This document shows positions 10,222 through 21,509 of a stretch of 64,000 bases of DNA, one piece after another. The notes beneath the pieces are model-generated. The model saw only the letters and a list, made by a program, of their open reading frames with translations. It was not told the DNA's origin and did no database searches. Source of the DNA: Lepas anatifera (lineage: Eukaryota > Arthropoda > Thecostraca > Lepadidae); the NCBI GenBank assembly GCA_034440635.1, contig JAOTON010000197.1, forward strand, positions 301,001 through 365,000, read 5' to 3'. The translations under genes and the position numbers were made by a program. Each line of letters opens with the position of its first letter. Position 1 is the first letter of the stretch.

Positions 10222-11009
10222 GATCACAAGTTAAATGTCATGTACACCAACACAGATCAGTTTCTGAATAAACATGATGAGTTGTGTGTAGCTATTGCTG
10301 GTAGCGAGCCAGACAGTCTTCTCACTGAGATCATTCCCAAGGTGCATACTCTTCCTATTTTGCTCGCTCTTATATCAGTTTCAGGATATGTATCTTTCAT
10401 TAATTTTGATCACTCACAGTCTCGCTTAGGTGCCTCAGGTACACGGGGGAGTGTGCATTTTTGTCAGAGAGCATTTGGCTAGTTCCGAATTCGAAGTGGA
10501 GGCTTTTCCTCATGTCGAACATGTCTGGGTGACACTGAGGTTAGAGAATGGTGACAGTGTAATGATTGGTTGTGTCTACCGGAGTCCAGCGGTGTCTGCA
10601 CCACAGTCCCTTGACTCTCTCTGTGGCCTGTTTAGATCTGTGTGCTCAGGTAACCATACTCACCTCTTGATCGCTGGGGACTTTAACCTGCCCCAAATTG
10701 ATTGGAATTTGTGTATGTCAACTGCCCCACATTCTCATATCTCTCATAACTTCATTCAACTTTTGCAAGACAGCTTTCTCTTTCAGCATGTCCTGCACCC
10801 CACTAGATACAGGGTTGGCGAATCTCCGAATTTACTAGATCTCGTGATCAGCAACGAACCACATTCAGTCACAAATATGGATTACTTGCCAGGGCTTGGC
10901 AAAAGTGACCATTTGATGCTGCGCTTCAGTCTATGGTGCTACACTCCATTGCCAGTGGTCAAACCAAGTAAACCAAATTTCCTGCAAGCTGATTTTGAGA
11001 GTCTCAGGC
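10222..11009 (+). pseudogene. LINE1 ORF2: APE-type endonuclease
   Basis: Opens with KLNVMYTNTDQFLNKHDEL, then (after a frameshift near 10435) GGVCIFVREHL, IGCVYRSP, LLIAGDFNLPQIDW and LGKSDHLMLRFSL. The GDFN and SDH motifs carry catalytic residues of the exonuclease-endonuclease-phosphatase fold, which nicks target DNA for target-primed reverse transcription. The hAT element interrupts it at 11010, and the text resumes at 20432. Confidence 0.85.
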
Positions 11010-11099
11010 CAGGGTTGGCAGGTTTTTGCCACTGGGTGGTTTCTTACCATGGTTAAAACCGGCTGGCTTAAACCAGTTTTTGCCAGTTTTAGCCACATT

Positions 11100-12520
11100 T
11101 TTAAGAATAAAAATAATGTGTAAATTATTATTAACAATACAAAAATATACGTCTTTTACCCCCTTATGCCTAAAAAAGGTATTAAAATTGACGTTACCAT
11201 TCTGCTACCTTTTGAACGGCGCAGCGGCGTTGTTTGACATCAAAGGAGTTTCTCATCGCTTAGCTGTCTTTCTCGACTTTTCGCTGGCAAGACCTAGCAA
11301 GAACTAAGAAATATTAGTTAAATACATCTTGAAATCCTATGGCTTAGGTAAAAAATGGTTAAAGGCTTATTTGGAGTTACTTTTCAGTCCCATTACAATA
11401 CAGCAATTGACTTTAACCTGATTCCTATAATATATGTATGATGTATCGGTAATGTATTTGTGCTCCCTCTGTTTGAACGCTCCTTGCCACACAAGGCAAA
11501 ATAATCAGCACCAAACATTGAAACATACGAAACCACGTACGATACAGCATCAATTAGCATATTAATGCTTGAATTGGCCCAGCATACGTATAGATAATCG
11601 TCTGAATGAAGCTTTTAGTGACACCCAGCAGCAAAGCAACTAAAATGACCTACCCGACCTACTAAAACTTGTGCAGAATCTCCACTTCAGAGGCCGTTTG
11701 TATAGCAATTGTCTGAATGTTAATTTGATCATTTTCGGCGGTGGTGAACAGACGTAACCGGCTGGTATCGAAGCCATATTAAAATTTTGACAGCGGCACC
11801 TATGATCTCGATCTGACGAGTGATTTGTAGCGGCTCCTATGATACCTGCATTGGATGTGCTGTGTACTTTTTGCATAGCTAGTCTTGCTACTCTAGCTTC
11901 TGAATCCTAATCTTGACTTAAGCTTTGCAGCAGCCCTCCGTTGTTACCATTATAAGTATACCCTTAGCTTGTCTCTTGTCAGTTTTTCTCACCTGACGCA
12001 GAAAGAACGGTGCTCGTATGTGTGCTTTACTCTATGTGTGCCCATCCAAACCAGCCAACATGCCGTGGAATAAAGAGTGCTCACCTTGCCTGTAACCTCA
12101 CCTCGGGACACATCGTCGCTGCGTCGAGCGAGCCGTCCGTGGCTCGCTCTGTCCCGCCCCGTCATCCGTCGCTGTTCGTCGCCCGCCGCACTTGGCATAA
12201 ATCGTTCCCGTCGGCGCTCGCATTCGCCCGTCACGCGCGCGTATGACCCCTGATAGTAGCGGTACCGTCCGTACTTAATACCCTCCGTCACAACACCGAC
12301 GCCGGTCCACTCAGTTGGCTTTATATCGCGTGCGTGCGCGTCCGTGCTCATTCGTTAGCGTCCCCCTTCCGCACTCATCGCTCCTTAACCCCGGTGCCAT
12401 GGTCCTCTACATCTCAATTCTCTCCTATTGTTGTGACGTCTGTTTTCTCTTTGTGTATGAATGCGTGCGGGAATATATATGTTATGGCTCTAATAGAAGA
12501 GAATATTTAAGTCCTACGCT
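11100..12520. other. hAT interior, no gene recognised
   Basis: AT-rich up to about 11980, then GC-richer to 12370. Short open frames exist but none shows a domain. This is presumably internal hAT sequence or older decayed inserts. Confidence 0.4.
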
Positions 12521-12524
12521 TTAA

Positions 12525-15306
12525 CACGCTCATTGACAGAGGCGGGTATTCGCCCCCTCAGGTTTTTCGGAGATAGCACGGAAACAGCGGTGCGTAGCAC
12601 CGCCGTACTTGGTATACATTTTTCGTATCATTTTTACAACTTGTGTAAAATTTTTAAGGTTAGGTCATCCCAGGTCAGGTCACCAGTACAGGTCAATTGA
12701 CCTGACCTCGCGGGGGAGGGGGGAGTGACCGAGTCCGGCCGGAAGCAAGCACCATATACACTAGTCAAAATTTAAATATATGGAATCATTTATACGGAAT
12801 TCGTTTACACAATCAGGCACAGGAGGCCGTGACGGAGCTATGCTCCTGGTTCAATCTGCCGCCATTCTGACCGCATCATTCATCCGTCTCGACAAGAACC
12901 CTCATCCCCCGCCATACGTCGAGCTCATGGAATCATCCCCTCCTCCCCCCTTTTCTCATCTCACTTCATTTTCAGGACCAAAATGGAGCTCGCCTCGCTC
13001 CCGGGCTGCGAGTGCCTGGCGCGGATGGCCGGGGCTGGTGTCGCCGCGGTTCGCCGGCGGCTGGCCGTCCGGCTGTGGGCGGGTGACGTCCGCTCTGCGG
13101 CCGCGTTTCGCCGGTCGCTATACCTGGGGCGGCCGCCTGCCGGCCGCTGTGCGGCTGCGCCCGGGCGGCCCCTCGCCGTCCGGCGCGATGTCGTCTTTAC
13201 GACTGGGTGTCTTCGGTCGCCGTGGTGGGGTGGTCTCCCGCCACTCGACGGCTCCGCCCCGACGATCGCTGCGCCCGGGCGGCCTCTCGCCGTCCTGCGT
13301 GGCGTCCGCCTGCAGCTTCATGTCTACGGTCGCCGCGCCCGGGCGGCCTCTCGCCGCTCGCCGCGGCGGCCACTCAACGGACTCATCCCGGCGTTCGCCT
13401 CGTCCGGGCGGCCTCTCGCCGTCCGGCGCGGCGCCCGCCTACAGCTTCATGTCTTCGGTCGCCGTGGTGGGGTGGCCTCTCGCCGCCCGCCGCGGCGGCT
13501 GCGCCCCGACGATTGCTGCGCCCGGGCGGCCTCTCGCCGTCCGGCGCTGAGTCGTCTCTGCGGCTGCGTGTCTTCGGTCGCCGTGGTGGGGTGGCCTCCC
13601 GCCGCTCGCCGCGGCGACCACTCGACGGCCGCGCCCCGACGATCGCTGCGCCCGGGCGGCCTCTCGCCGTCCGGCGTGGCGTCCACCTGCGGCTTCATGT
13701 CTTCGGTCGCCGCGCCCGGGCGGCCTCGCCGTCCGGCGCGGTGTCGTCTCTGCGGCTGCGAGTCTTCGGTCGCCGCGGTGGTATGGCCTTCCGCCGCTCG
13801 CCGCGGCGGCCACTCATCGGACTCATCCCGGCGTTCGCCGCGTCCGGGCGGCCTCTCGCCGTCCGGCGCGGCATGCGGCTTCATGTCTTCGGTCGCCGTG
13901 GTGGGGTGGCCTCCGCCGCCTGCCGCGGCGGCCATTCTGCGGCTGCGCCCCGATGATCGCTGCGCCCGGGCGGCCTCTCGCCGTCCAGCGCGGTGTCATC
14001 TCTGCGGCTGCGTGTCTTCGGTTGCCGTGGTGGGGTGGCCTCCCGCCGCCCACCGCGGCGGCCACTCGACGGCTGCGCCCCGACGATTGCTGCGCCCGGG
14101 CGGCCTCTCGCCGTCCGGCGCGGCGTCCGCCTGCGGCTTCCTGTCTTCGGTCGCCGCGCCCTGGCGGCGTCCCGCCGTCCGGCGTGGTGTCATCCCTGCG
14201 GCCGCTCTGCGGACTCCTCGCGGCGCTCGCGGTGTCCGGGCGGCCTCCTGCCGCCCGCTGTGGCGGCCGCTCTGCGGACTCATCCCGGCGTCCGGGCGGC
14301 TGCCCGCCGCGGCGGCCGCTCTGCGGCTGCGGGTCTTAGGTCGCCGTGGTGGGGTGGCCTCCCGCCGCTCTCTCGGCTGGTCGCCTCCCGCCGCCCGCCG
14401 CGGCTGCCGCTGCGCGGGGTATCGTCGCCTGTTGTGGCGGCGCGGCGTACTTCTCTGCGGTCGGGCTCCGGCCCGGCGGTTATGTTGCGCTGTATTTTTT
14501 GCTGTCTTATACTGTTACGTATGCGTTTTATAATATTGCCCAGCGTAATCATGCCGGCCGGCCTTAGGATTTTAGGGTGCGCACCCATTGTGCTATTCGT
14601 TTTTAACGTTGTAGTGTTTTTATCGTGTGTGCTGTCGCAATACATGTATGGGAGTAAAAAAAACGTTTAAGATAGCAAAAGCCGGAACAGGGTGAACTTA
14701 TCGGATTGAAACTCATATCACATAATGGGCTCAACGAGTTCTCTAAAATATGTTCCAGTATTTTCGATATCGATGTCATAAGGTCAGGTACGAGCCATGA
14801 CCTCTCCATTGGAAATACATAGGAAAAATGTTTTTAGCTGAATAACTTAGTAACGGATGGTGATAGAGCGTTTATTTTAATTGCATTGGATTTTCCTTGT
14901 CTTTGCGGTTCTAATGATATGCATTTTACCTAATTTGACCTTGACCTGACCTCAGGTCGGGTCAAATCCTTTATTTGACCTAGCAAGGTCATATTTCATA
15001 TCATTCGATTCGGCTTGCTGCGAGGATTCATACAGTTCAAATCGTTTTGCTCTATCTTTACTCGTTCAGATGTAATGACCGAAAACCTTCATTTATATGT
15101 TATCCCTATGACATGTTTTGATCTCTAGTGACCTTAAATGTGAACTGGCAAAAAAGGTTCAAATATTTGCGATGGAGAAGGGGATGGGCTACCTAACGCC
15201 GTATACTGTTTTTCGCTACCTAGCGTGGTTCTCGAGATCTTAAGGAGGTGGGGACCCGCCACCTCCGTCAAAGCGAAGGTGGCTCAGACCTCCGTCAATG
15301 TGCATG
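12525..15306. mobile_element. TTAA-bounded hairpin-headed element B1
   Basis: TTAA at 12521-12524 and 15307-15310. The left end reads CACGCTCATTGAC, a GAGGCGGG/CGCCCCCTC hairpin, then CAGGTTTTTCGGAGATAGCA and GCGTAGCACCGCCGTACTTGGTATA. The right end (read inward) has CATGCACATTGACGGAGG and a hairpin GGAGGTGG/CCACCTCC. The flanks 12525-12708 and 14668-15306 align in reverse orientation with the two flanks of element B2. A GC-rich block separates them here. AGGTCA/TGACCT hexamers cluster at 12660-12705 and 14930-14990. Confidence 0.7.
12709..14667. repeat. GC-rich repeat block GC1
   Basis: About 1.5 kb (13000-14480) of very GC-rich imperfect repeats built around GCGCCCGGGCGGCCTCTCGC and GTCTTCGGTCGCCGTGGTGG. 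Some 10-11 copies of the first motif lie 60-130 bp apart. Long open frames occur in almost every frame on both strands, which is what stop-poor GC repeats give, so I do not call a protein. The right end, after GTTTTTAACGTTG, finishes with ATGTATGGGAGTAA, an ending shared with GC2 and GC3. Confidence 0.65.
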
Positions 15307-15310
15307 TTAA

Positions 15311-16773
15311 ATATCTTAAACTACCAAGATACCTTTACTTAAAGGTACGTTCAAGAGGGATTCCCTCACGCCCGAGTGACTCACACAGGCGTGGAGGAAT
15401 TCCTTCATCTTTGGGCCGTGTGTCAAACTGCTGCTAATGGCACTGCCCGCTTACAAATTTGTGAGAATACACGGTAATCAAGTTTATCCCAAATGCAATT
15501 AATATTTTATCTTCGCCTCTTTTCGTTAAAATTTCGATATGTTATCATTTAATTTTCCATGTTATATGCTACGAGATGTGACGTCACATCCGGTGATCTG
15601 CGCTCAGCGCTTGCTGTTGGAGGGGGCTGTTAAACTACGGCCCCAACAGCAAGAACGACGAGCCCCAGGGAGCAGGCACAACATGTTGCTCGTATCAAGT
15701 TATGCATATATTAAATAACGGGTGAGGATCTAGGGATACTGAGCTTTGACTACGGAAACTAGGTTGAAACTACATTTCCTCTTATTCCACCAGGCATGGG
15801 ACCCTTTATTGGTAAAAAAATCCTGATCTCAGTCAAAATGGGAGAATATCGGATGTTGTTATAACCAGCCGGTGCGGAAGGCAGCGAGGAGCCCAGATTC
15901 GAAGAGCTTTTTATCCTAACGTGGTAAATTTCTTGTCCGCATGAGGTTGAAATTTGGCTGGCCCCCTCATTTTTTGCTGGTGGCGACGCTCATATCATCA
16001 ACCGTCATTTTCAAATTGCATAGAATTTTTTCCCGAGAAGAATTTTTTACGAAAAGCTTCCTTTTACTTCTTACAGCTACTTGCTCCCGATCACGCTCAG
16101 CTCGAACATAATATTTTTAGATATGTGGGGAGCGCAAAAATACTAGCCACACATGGTGCCGCCTGAACGGGGTCCTTTTAATAAGGTGTCTCCCGTTCGC
16201 GTGAAGAAAACTGCTGATCACCTGGCGCTGGTATGCAGAAAGAAAAATGATATCTGCAACACGACAATTTGTAGGAAGACGTTACGGAAAGCACGTATTT
16301 ACATTGAATCTTGTGATTTGATTTCTAAGCGTTCCCTTCGCAGTTAGGAGTTTCAATTACCCACAAAAATTATTAACACCCGCCCCATTGTGCCTCAGAT
16401 CCACCTTCGCCCACTTCCAAATCCTAGGGCGCTGGGTGGGGAGCCGCAACTGAACAAGTTGGATGATCCATTCAATTCTGTGTTATTTTTTGTTTATTTT
16501 CCCACTCACTTTTCAAGTGGTGCCTTTTCAGCCGAATTCAATAGCCCTGGTTTTATGAACTCATCAAAAGTATGGAACTAAGAACGATTTTCGTGGAAAA
16601 TTCATTCCTATACTGTAAAGAGGTGAGGGATGTAAAAGGGGGTTTTTGTTTTCTGCACGACTCTCAAAATATTACTTGAAAATTCCACTCGGCGGCTATT
16701 GTTCCCAATATGAATTTTACACTGTCATCGTGTTGCAAAACCAGTTTCTGGCACACTGGTGGGGGGGGGGTAT
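15311..16773. other. Spacer between TTAA elements, no gene recognised
   Basis: Contains GATACCTTTACTTAAAGGTA (15330-15350), similar to a palindromic block at 37686-37712, and a G run at 16760-16770. No coding domain or RNA is visible; presumably hAT interior plus fragments of other repeats. Confidence 0.35.
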
Positions 16774-16777
16774 TTAA

Positions 16778-18654
16778 CACGCGCATTGACGGAGGTCTGA
16801 GCCACTTCCGCATTGACGGGGGTACCCGCCGCCCTCCTAAGATCTCAGGAGCCACGCTAGATAGCGAAAAAGTAAACGGTGTTGGATAGTACATACAAGT
16901 CTCTACAGAAAAATCAACCTTATTTCAGGTCACATTCTAGGTCACTAGAGGACATAACATACCACCATAGAGATATAACATATAAATAAAGGTTTTCAGT
17001 CATTACATCTGAGCTGGTAAAGTTAGAGCAAAAAAATGTAGGCCATTGGAATCCTCGCAGAAAGCCGAATCGAATGATTTGTAATGTGACCTTGCTAGGT
17101 AAAATCAGGTCAAATCTAGAATTTGACCTGACCTGAGGTCAGGTCAAGGTCAAATTTGGTTAAATGCTTATGATTTGAACTGCAAGTATGATACAAACCT
17201 AACGCTGTGATAATACAAGCTATGTCACCATTTATTACTAAGTTATTCTGTTTAAAACATTTTCCCGTGCATTTGCAATGAAGAGGTAATGGTCGTACCT
17301 GACCTTAGGTCATCAATATCGAAAATACCGGAATATATTTTAAAGAATATGGTGGGGCCATTATGTGATACGAGTTTCAATCGGACAAGTTTACATTGTT
17401 CTGAGTTTTGACTTATGCTATCTTAACCCTCGCCCCACCGGGGGGCCATCGATGGCCCCCCGTAAGGTTTTTCCGGGATAGCAGAAAAACGACGTGGCGC
17501 AGCACCGCGGTTGAGGGCTCTACCTCTCACTGCATCATTTTCCCATCATCCCTGATGATGGGAATTTTTACCCCGGGTCACCCAAGGTCAGGTCACCAGA
17601 CGAGGTCAACCAAGGTCACCTCACTTCAACTTTAGAGCTCTGTAAGAGCTTCATTTCAAAGTCGATCAATTTGAAGCTTCCTACACTTCATGACCCCTCC
17701 AGGGTCTACAAGGTGTATATCCGGGATTTTTCGATTTCGTGCCCTAAGGTCAGGTCACGAGGCGACCTCTCCCTTTGGAAAAGCATGGGGAAAAGCTGTT
17801 TCATGATATAAAAGCCACAAAAATGATTGCAAATACTCAGACTGCTCAGAACAGCGTTTTTGGACACCCTTTCACGGATCCCAGGGGTCATATTTGCCCT
17901 TTGACTTTTCCAAGGTCATCCAAGGTCACCAGAGGTCAAAAACAGTATTTTGACAATAACTTTTGACCTAATTAAGCTAGAGCGGTGAAACAAACACCAT
18001 CGTGTTTGTCTTGTCACTGGCTTTCATTTGATATACGGCAAGGTCACTTTCTGACCTTTTGTGACCTCAGGTTATCTTAGGTCACGAGGTGACCTCTGGA
18101 GGTCAAACCACTGGCGGGAAGTCTTAACGTTCCACATAGCGGAAAAAGTACTGGCAATTTCCTATCAAATGTACTTTACCAGGCCTCAATAGCTCTAATG
18201 ACATAAGAGTTATGCCCAGTTTGCTTAATCATTGCATATTTGAGTGAAAATAGCCGATCTTGACCTAATTTGACCTCTGGAGGTCAAACCATTGACCTGA
18301 GCACTAAAACATGTGAAGTAATTTCTTACTGAATTCACGCGAGCTTTCTATTGCACTTTGCAGATTTGCGCTAACGCCCATATTTTCGGAGTTAGAGGGG
18401 GGCCATCGATGGCCCCCCGGTGGCGCGAAGGTGGCGCCGGACCCCCGGTGGGGCGCGGGTTAAACTTTTTTAGGCGAGGTCATCTGACCTATACTGGTGA
18501 CTTGAACTGAGATGACCTAACTTTAAAATTTTGAATAAGTTGTAAAAATGATCAAGCACAAGGTATACCAAGTATGGCGGCGCTGCGCGCCGCCGTTTTT
18601 GTTACATCTCCGAAAACTCATGGGGGCGGGTACCTGCCCCCGTCACTGCGCGTG
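16778..18654. mobile_element. TTAA-bounded hairpin-headed element B2, with a nested copy
   Basis: TTAA at 16774-16777; the other end reads TTGA (18655-18658), one base from TTAA. Without the nested element it is about 840 bp. Left end CACGCGCATTGACGGAGG; right end has the GGGGGCGGGTACCTGCCCCC hairpin, followed inward by the A-rich block and GGCGGCGCTGCGCGCCGCC. 16900-17420 and 18464-18600 correspond in reverse orientation to the two flanks of B1. TGACCT/AGGTCA hexamers are dense at 17110-17150. Confidence 0.72.
17427..18459. mobile_element. TTAA-target element A, copy 1 (piggyBac-like MITE)
   Basis: 1,033 bp between TTAA at 17423-17426 and 18460-18463. Ends are CCCTCGCCCCACC and GGTGGGGCGCGGG. 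Both ends carry the same 22-bp perfect palindrome centred on ATCGAT with six G and six C outside (17440-17461 and 18397-18418). The interior has more than a dozen AGGTCA/TGACCT hexamers. It is nearly identical to 26053-27079. No ORF; TTAA duplication and CCCT start suggest piggyBac-type mobilisation (inference). Confidence 0.85.
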
Positions 18655-18658
18655 TTGA

Positions 18659-19330
18659 ACACCCCCTCGAACTCGGCTCCTCGAGGAAGAAGCAAAAAAG
18701 AACCAAAAAAGCACGCGAAAAAGCGCTGAATAGGCCACAAAAAAATCATGAGGATACTATGTCAGTAATATTTTTTGCTTAGGTTAATACTTACGTCATG
18801 ATGAGTCAAGCGAGTGAAAGTTTTGAGAATACTTTTTTAATCTGGCGCCTGACTGGGGTAACTTGGAGCCAATATTCGCGCGTCATTCAATTCCTCTCAT
18901 TACAGCAAACCGAGTGGTACTCCCTTTTCAATAAAAGAAATCCTTTTAAGCCGTAGGTGTCTTCAGAAATTGAGCCATTTTTCGACTAACTTGCGTTTTC
19001 TACATGCATTTCCAATGGATATGCATAACACGTATTTGACCTTTGGTCTGCGGCATCAAAAATCCCGGAATATTTTTTCTAGCCCGGTGGGTCTATAATG
19101 TGATAAGTTTCAGATCAATAGATCCTGACTTCCAATTTAAAAAATGAGGTGAGGTCACTTGACCTGGCCTGGTGACCTGACCTGACATGACCCCAAATAT
19201 CATTTTCAGGAAAGTTGCGTATTTGGTCAAAGATAAGTGATGCCAGGTACGGCAGCGCCTCGCACCGCTGTTTTCTGGCAACGTTGGAAAAACCCGAGAG
19301 GTGTTCAAACACCATCTCCCCGCTAGGGCG
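18659..19330. repeat. Remnant of another hairpin-headed, AGGTCA-rich element
   Basis: At the right end (19255-19325, minus strand) a GGTGTT/AACACC hairpin precedes the same A-rich block and a GCGGTGCGAGGCGCTGCC module seen in B1 and B2. TGACCT-type hexamers line 19150-19195. No clean TTAA is left, so boundaries are approximate. Confidence 0.5.
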
Positions 19331-20280
19331 AGAAAAGTACAGTGAAATTACTCACATTCCCGTAACTTAACCCAACGAATAATTAGGAAATTATTTCATG
19401 GCCTTGCCTGTATTTTGATTTTGGACTCCCCATGCCAGAATATGAAATATGATAAGCACATAAAAATACTTGGTTGGTGGTAGAGGGTCAAACAACATTT
19501 TCCCAGTCCAGTATAGTTGGCAAGGAAATCTGACCAGAGAATTCTCAATGATATGGAAACATTCCTAATTATCTCCTCAGATTCGCATAATCAGCAGCGT
19601 AAGAGCTCGAAAGCAATCGACATGCCGCGCTAAGCAAGCAATTAAAGAGCCTTGGCTTCTTTAGAATTGAATTTTATAGCAGAGAAAGTCAAACGCTTTA
19701 CTTGAATATCAAACGTAATTAAATTATCGGTTTCTGAACACCAACTACCTGAGGAGGGTTCAAAGTGTACCATTCAGAAATTCCACTGTTCTGTTTGCTT
19801 AGTCAGCAAAATCGACGAACTGCTTACTTAAAAATGCGAGGAATAATCAGCTTCCATTCATAATACTGGACAAAATATATCAAAGGCTCAAAGCAGACGC
19901 ATATTCAGGCATTGGAACCTGAGTGCCCGTCAGTGAAGAAGAAGAAGGTAGGATTTGGCAATGTTTGAAACCAGGCTGATTTTCTAATCTCACCTTCCCA
20001 CGTTTTCAGTGACGTTCGTCTGGTACCTACGGATTATAATTGATCACTTTTGACATTTTCCAGAGTTTTCGGGCGTAAGCTGGTTATTCATAGCATTCTG
20101 AACCATGATGCCTACAAGCTGAGTACCTGCCTAGAATAAGATGCCTAGAAGATGATGCCTAGAATAGAGTACCTGCCTGAGTAGATCTCTAGAATGAAAT
20201 ACCTGCTTACACACCAGTCTTGACCAAAGACCATGCCAATGCCATCATTTGCTTCACATTTACAACTGTTCAATGACCTT
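19331..20280. other. hAT interior, no gene recognised
   Basis: AT-rich, no open frame with a recognisable domain. A short local duplication of the text ATGCCTAGAA / GAGTACCTGCCT lies at 20105-20210. Confidence 0.4.
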
Positions 20281-20431
20281 TAAATGTCTTTCTGGTCTTT
20301 CATTGTCAGTTTAAAGGTTTTTGCCACTTTTTGCCAGTTTTTGCCACTTTTTCCTGGTAAAAACCGGTATTTACCAGTTTATGCCACTGGCTGGCATAAA
20401 CCTAGTTTTTACCGGTATTTTGCCAACCCTG

Positions 20432-20818
20432 TCTCAGGCTCATGTTATCGTCCACTGACTGGCACAGTATTCAAACCTTGCCTATCGATGAAGCTTTCTC
20501 CTACTTTACTCATGCTATAGAGACTGCCGCTTTCACGTGCATCCCCAATCGTACAGCGGGAAGGCAACAGAAAAGCATTTAAGTAACACGTTAGGCTCTC
20601 AAGCTGAGGAAAAAGAAACAATCTGCCTGGAATATATACCGACGCACACAGGATGGGATGCAGCGCATGCTGAACCACGCTCGTTGTGCCACGCTTAACA
20701 ATCGACTTCGTGCCCTAACGAGGCGACTGCTGCTAGAGCATGAAAATAAGATAATAGGCAGTATTAAGCAGTCAATCAAACCATTTTGGAGACGTGTCAA
20801 CTCCCGAGTGAAAAACTT
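20432..20818 (+). pseudogene. LINE1 ORF2 linker between endonuclease and RT
   Basis: Resumes LINE1 directly after the hAT duplication. Recognisable linker text includes EAFSYFTHAIETAAF, KKKQSAWNIYRRT, and IKPFWRRVNSRVK (about 20778-20818), the charged helical region that precedes the RT domain in CR1-like elements. One or more frameshifts occur near 20580-20650. LINE2 sequence begins right after VNSRVK. Confidence 0.7.
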
Positions 20819-21509
20819 GATAATTTTTCTTCAATTAACGACCCAGAAGAGGCAGCCAGGGTTCTGCAATCAACTATTACTTAAATCTGTAAACTAAGTA
20901 TAAAGAAGAGTGGCCGAAAATACTTACCCATAAAACCATGGATTTCGTTTCAAATTCTGCGTTGTATTAATATAAAAGAGCATCTGTACCACAAATATCA
21001 TAAATCTCGAAATAAATGTTATGAAATAGCTTACAAGTTATATAAAAATGTGCTCACTAGCACCATCAGAACGGCTCATAAACTCTACTTCCAGCGAAAA
21101 TTAAAAGAAAATGAATGGAACCCGACTAAATTATGGGACACACTCCTCACATTGACAAGATAAGACAAAGCTAAAGGTGAACTTCCGCCGACATTTATGC
21201 TTCAAAATGATTTCATTTCGAACCCCACCCAAATTGCAAATCAATTTAATGAATACTTTTCCACAGTAGCTTCTAAACTAGACAATGATCTGCCCCAGTT
21301 CACTTCGGATCCTCTAAATTACCTCGAGGGTTATCAATTTCCACGCTTTCAATTTATTAATATTACTTGTGATTCATTAAGAAAAGTCATTCTATCTCTA
21401 AAAAATACAGGAGCTGCAGGTGATACAATCAGCACCAAAATTATCAAACTCATAGCAACGGTAATTCTGCCTCATCTGACTCATCGGTTTCACATCTCTC
21501 TTGCCGAAG
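20819..21509 (+). pseudogene. LINE2 copy 1: linker and N-terminal RT
   Basis: Translation shows LPIKPWISFQILRCINIK, then KLYFQRKLKENEWNPTKLWD and QIANQFNEYFSTVASKL, ending in LSLKNTGAAGDTISTKIIK and HRFHISLAE at the insertion point. The order matches LINE2 copy 2 (42680-43260). A stop and frameshift near 20880 and 21163 show it is dead. Coding phase is conserved across the 21510-23731 insertion once one duplication copy is discounted. Confidence 0.8.

Larger units (their letters stand above)
11010..20431. mobile_element. hAT-type DNA transposon (non-autonomous as seen), heavily inserted
   Basis: Perfect 11-bp terminal inverted repeat CAGGGTTGGCA / TGCCAACCCTG and an exact 8-bp duplication TCTCAGGC (11002-11009 and 20432-20439), both hallmarks of hAT. 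Subterminal regions on both sides are rich in TTTTTGCCA and ACCGGTT-like motifs (11020-11095 and 20315-20425), as expected for transposase binding. No hAT transposase ORF remains. Much of the 9.4 kb is later insertions (12525-15306 and 16778-18654). Confidence 0.88.

Noticed and set aside
12780..14670. Long overlapping open frames (up to 516 codons) rich in Arg, Pro, Ala and Gly
   Set aside because: Open in nearly all frames on both strands because the DNA is GC-rich and repetitive; no domain, no start context, no conserved order.
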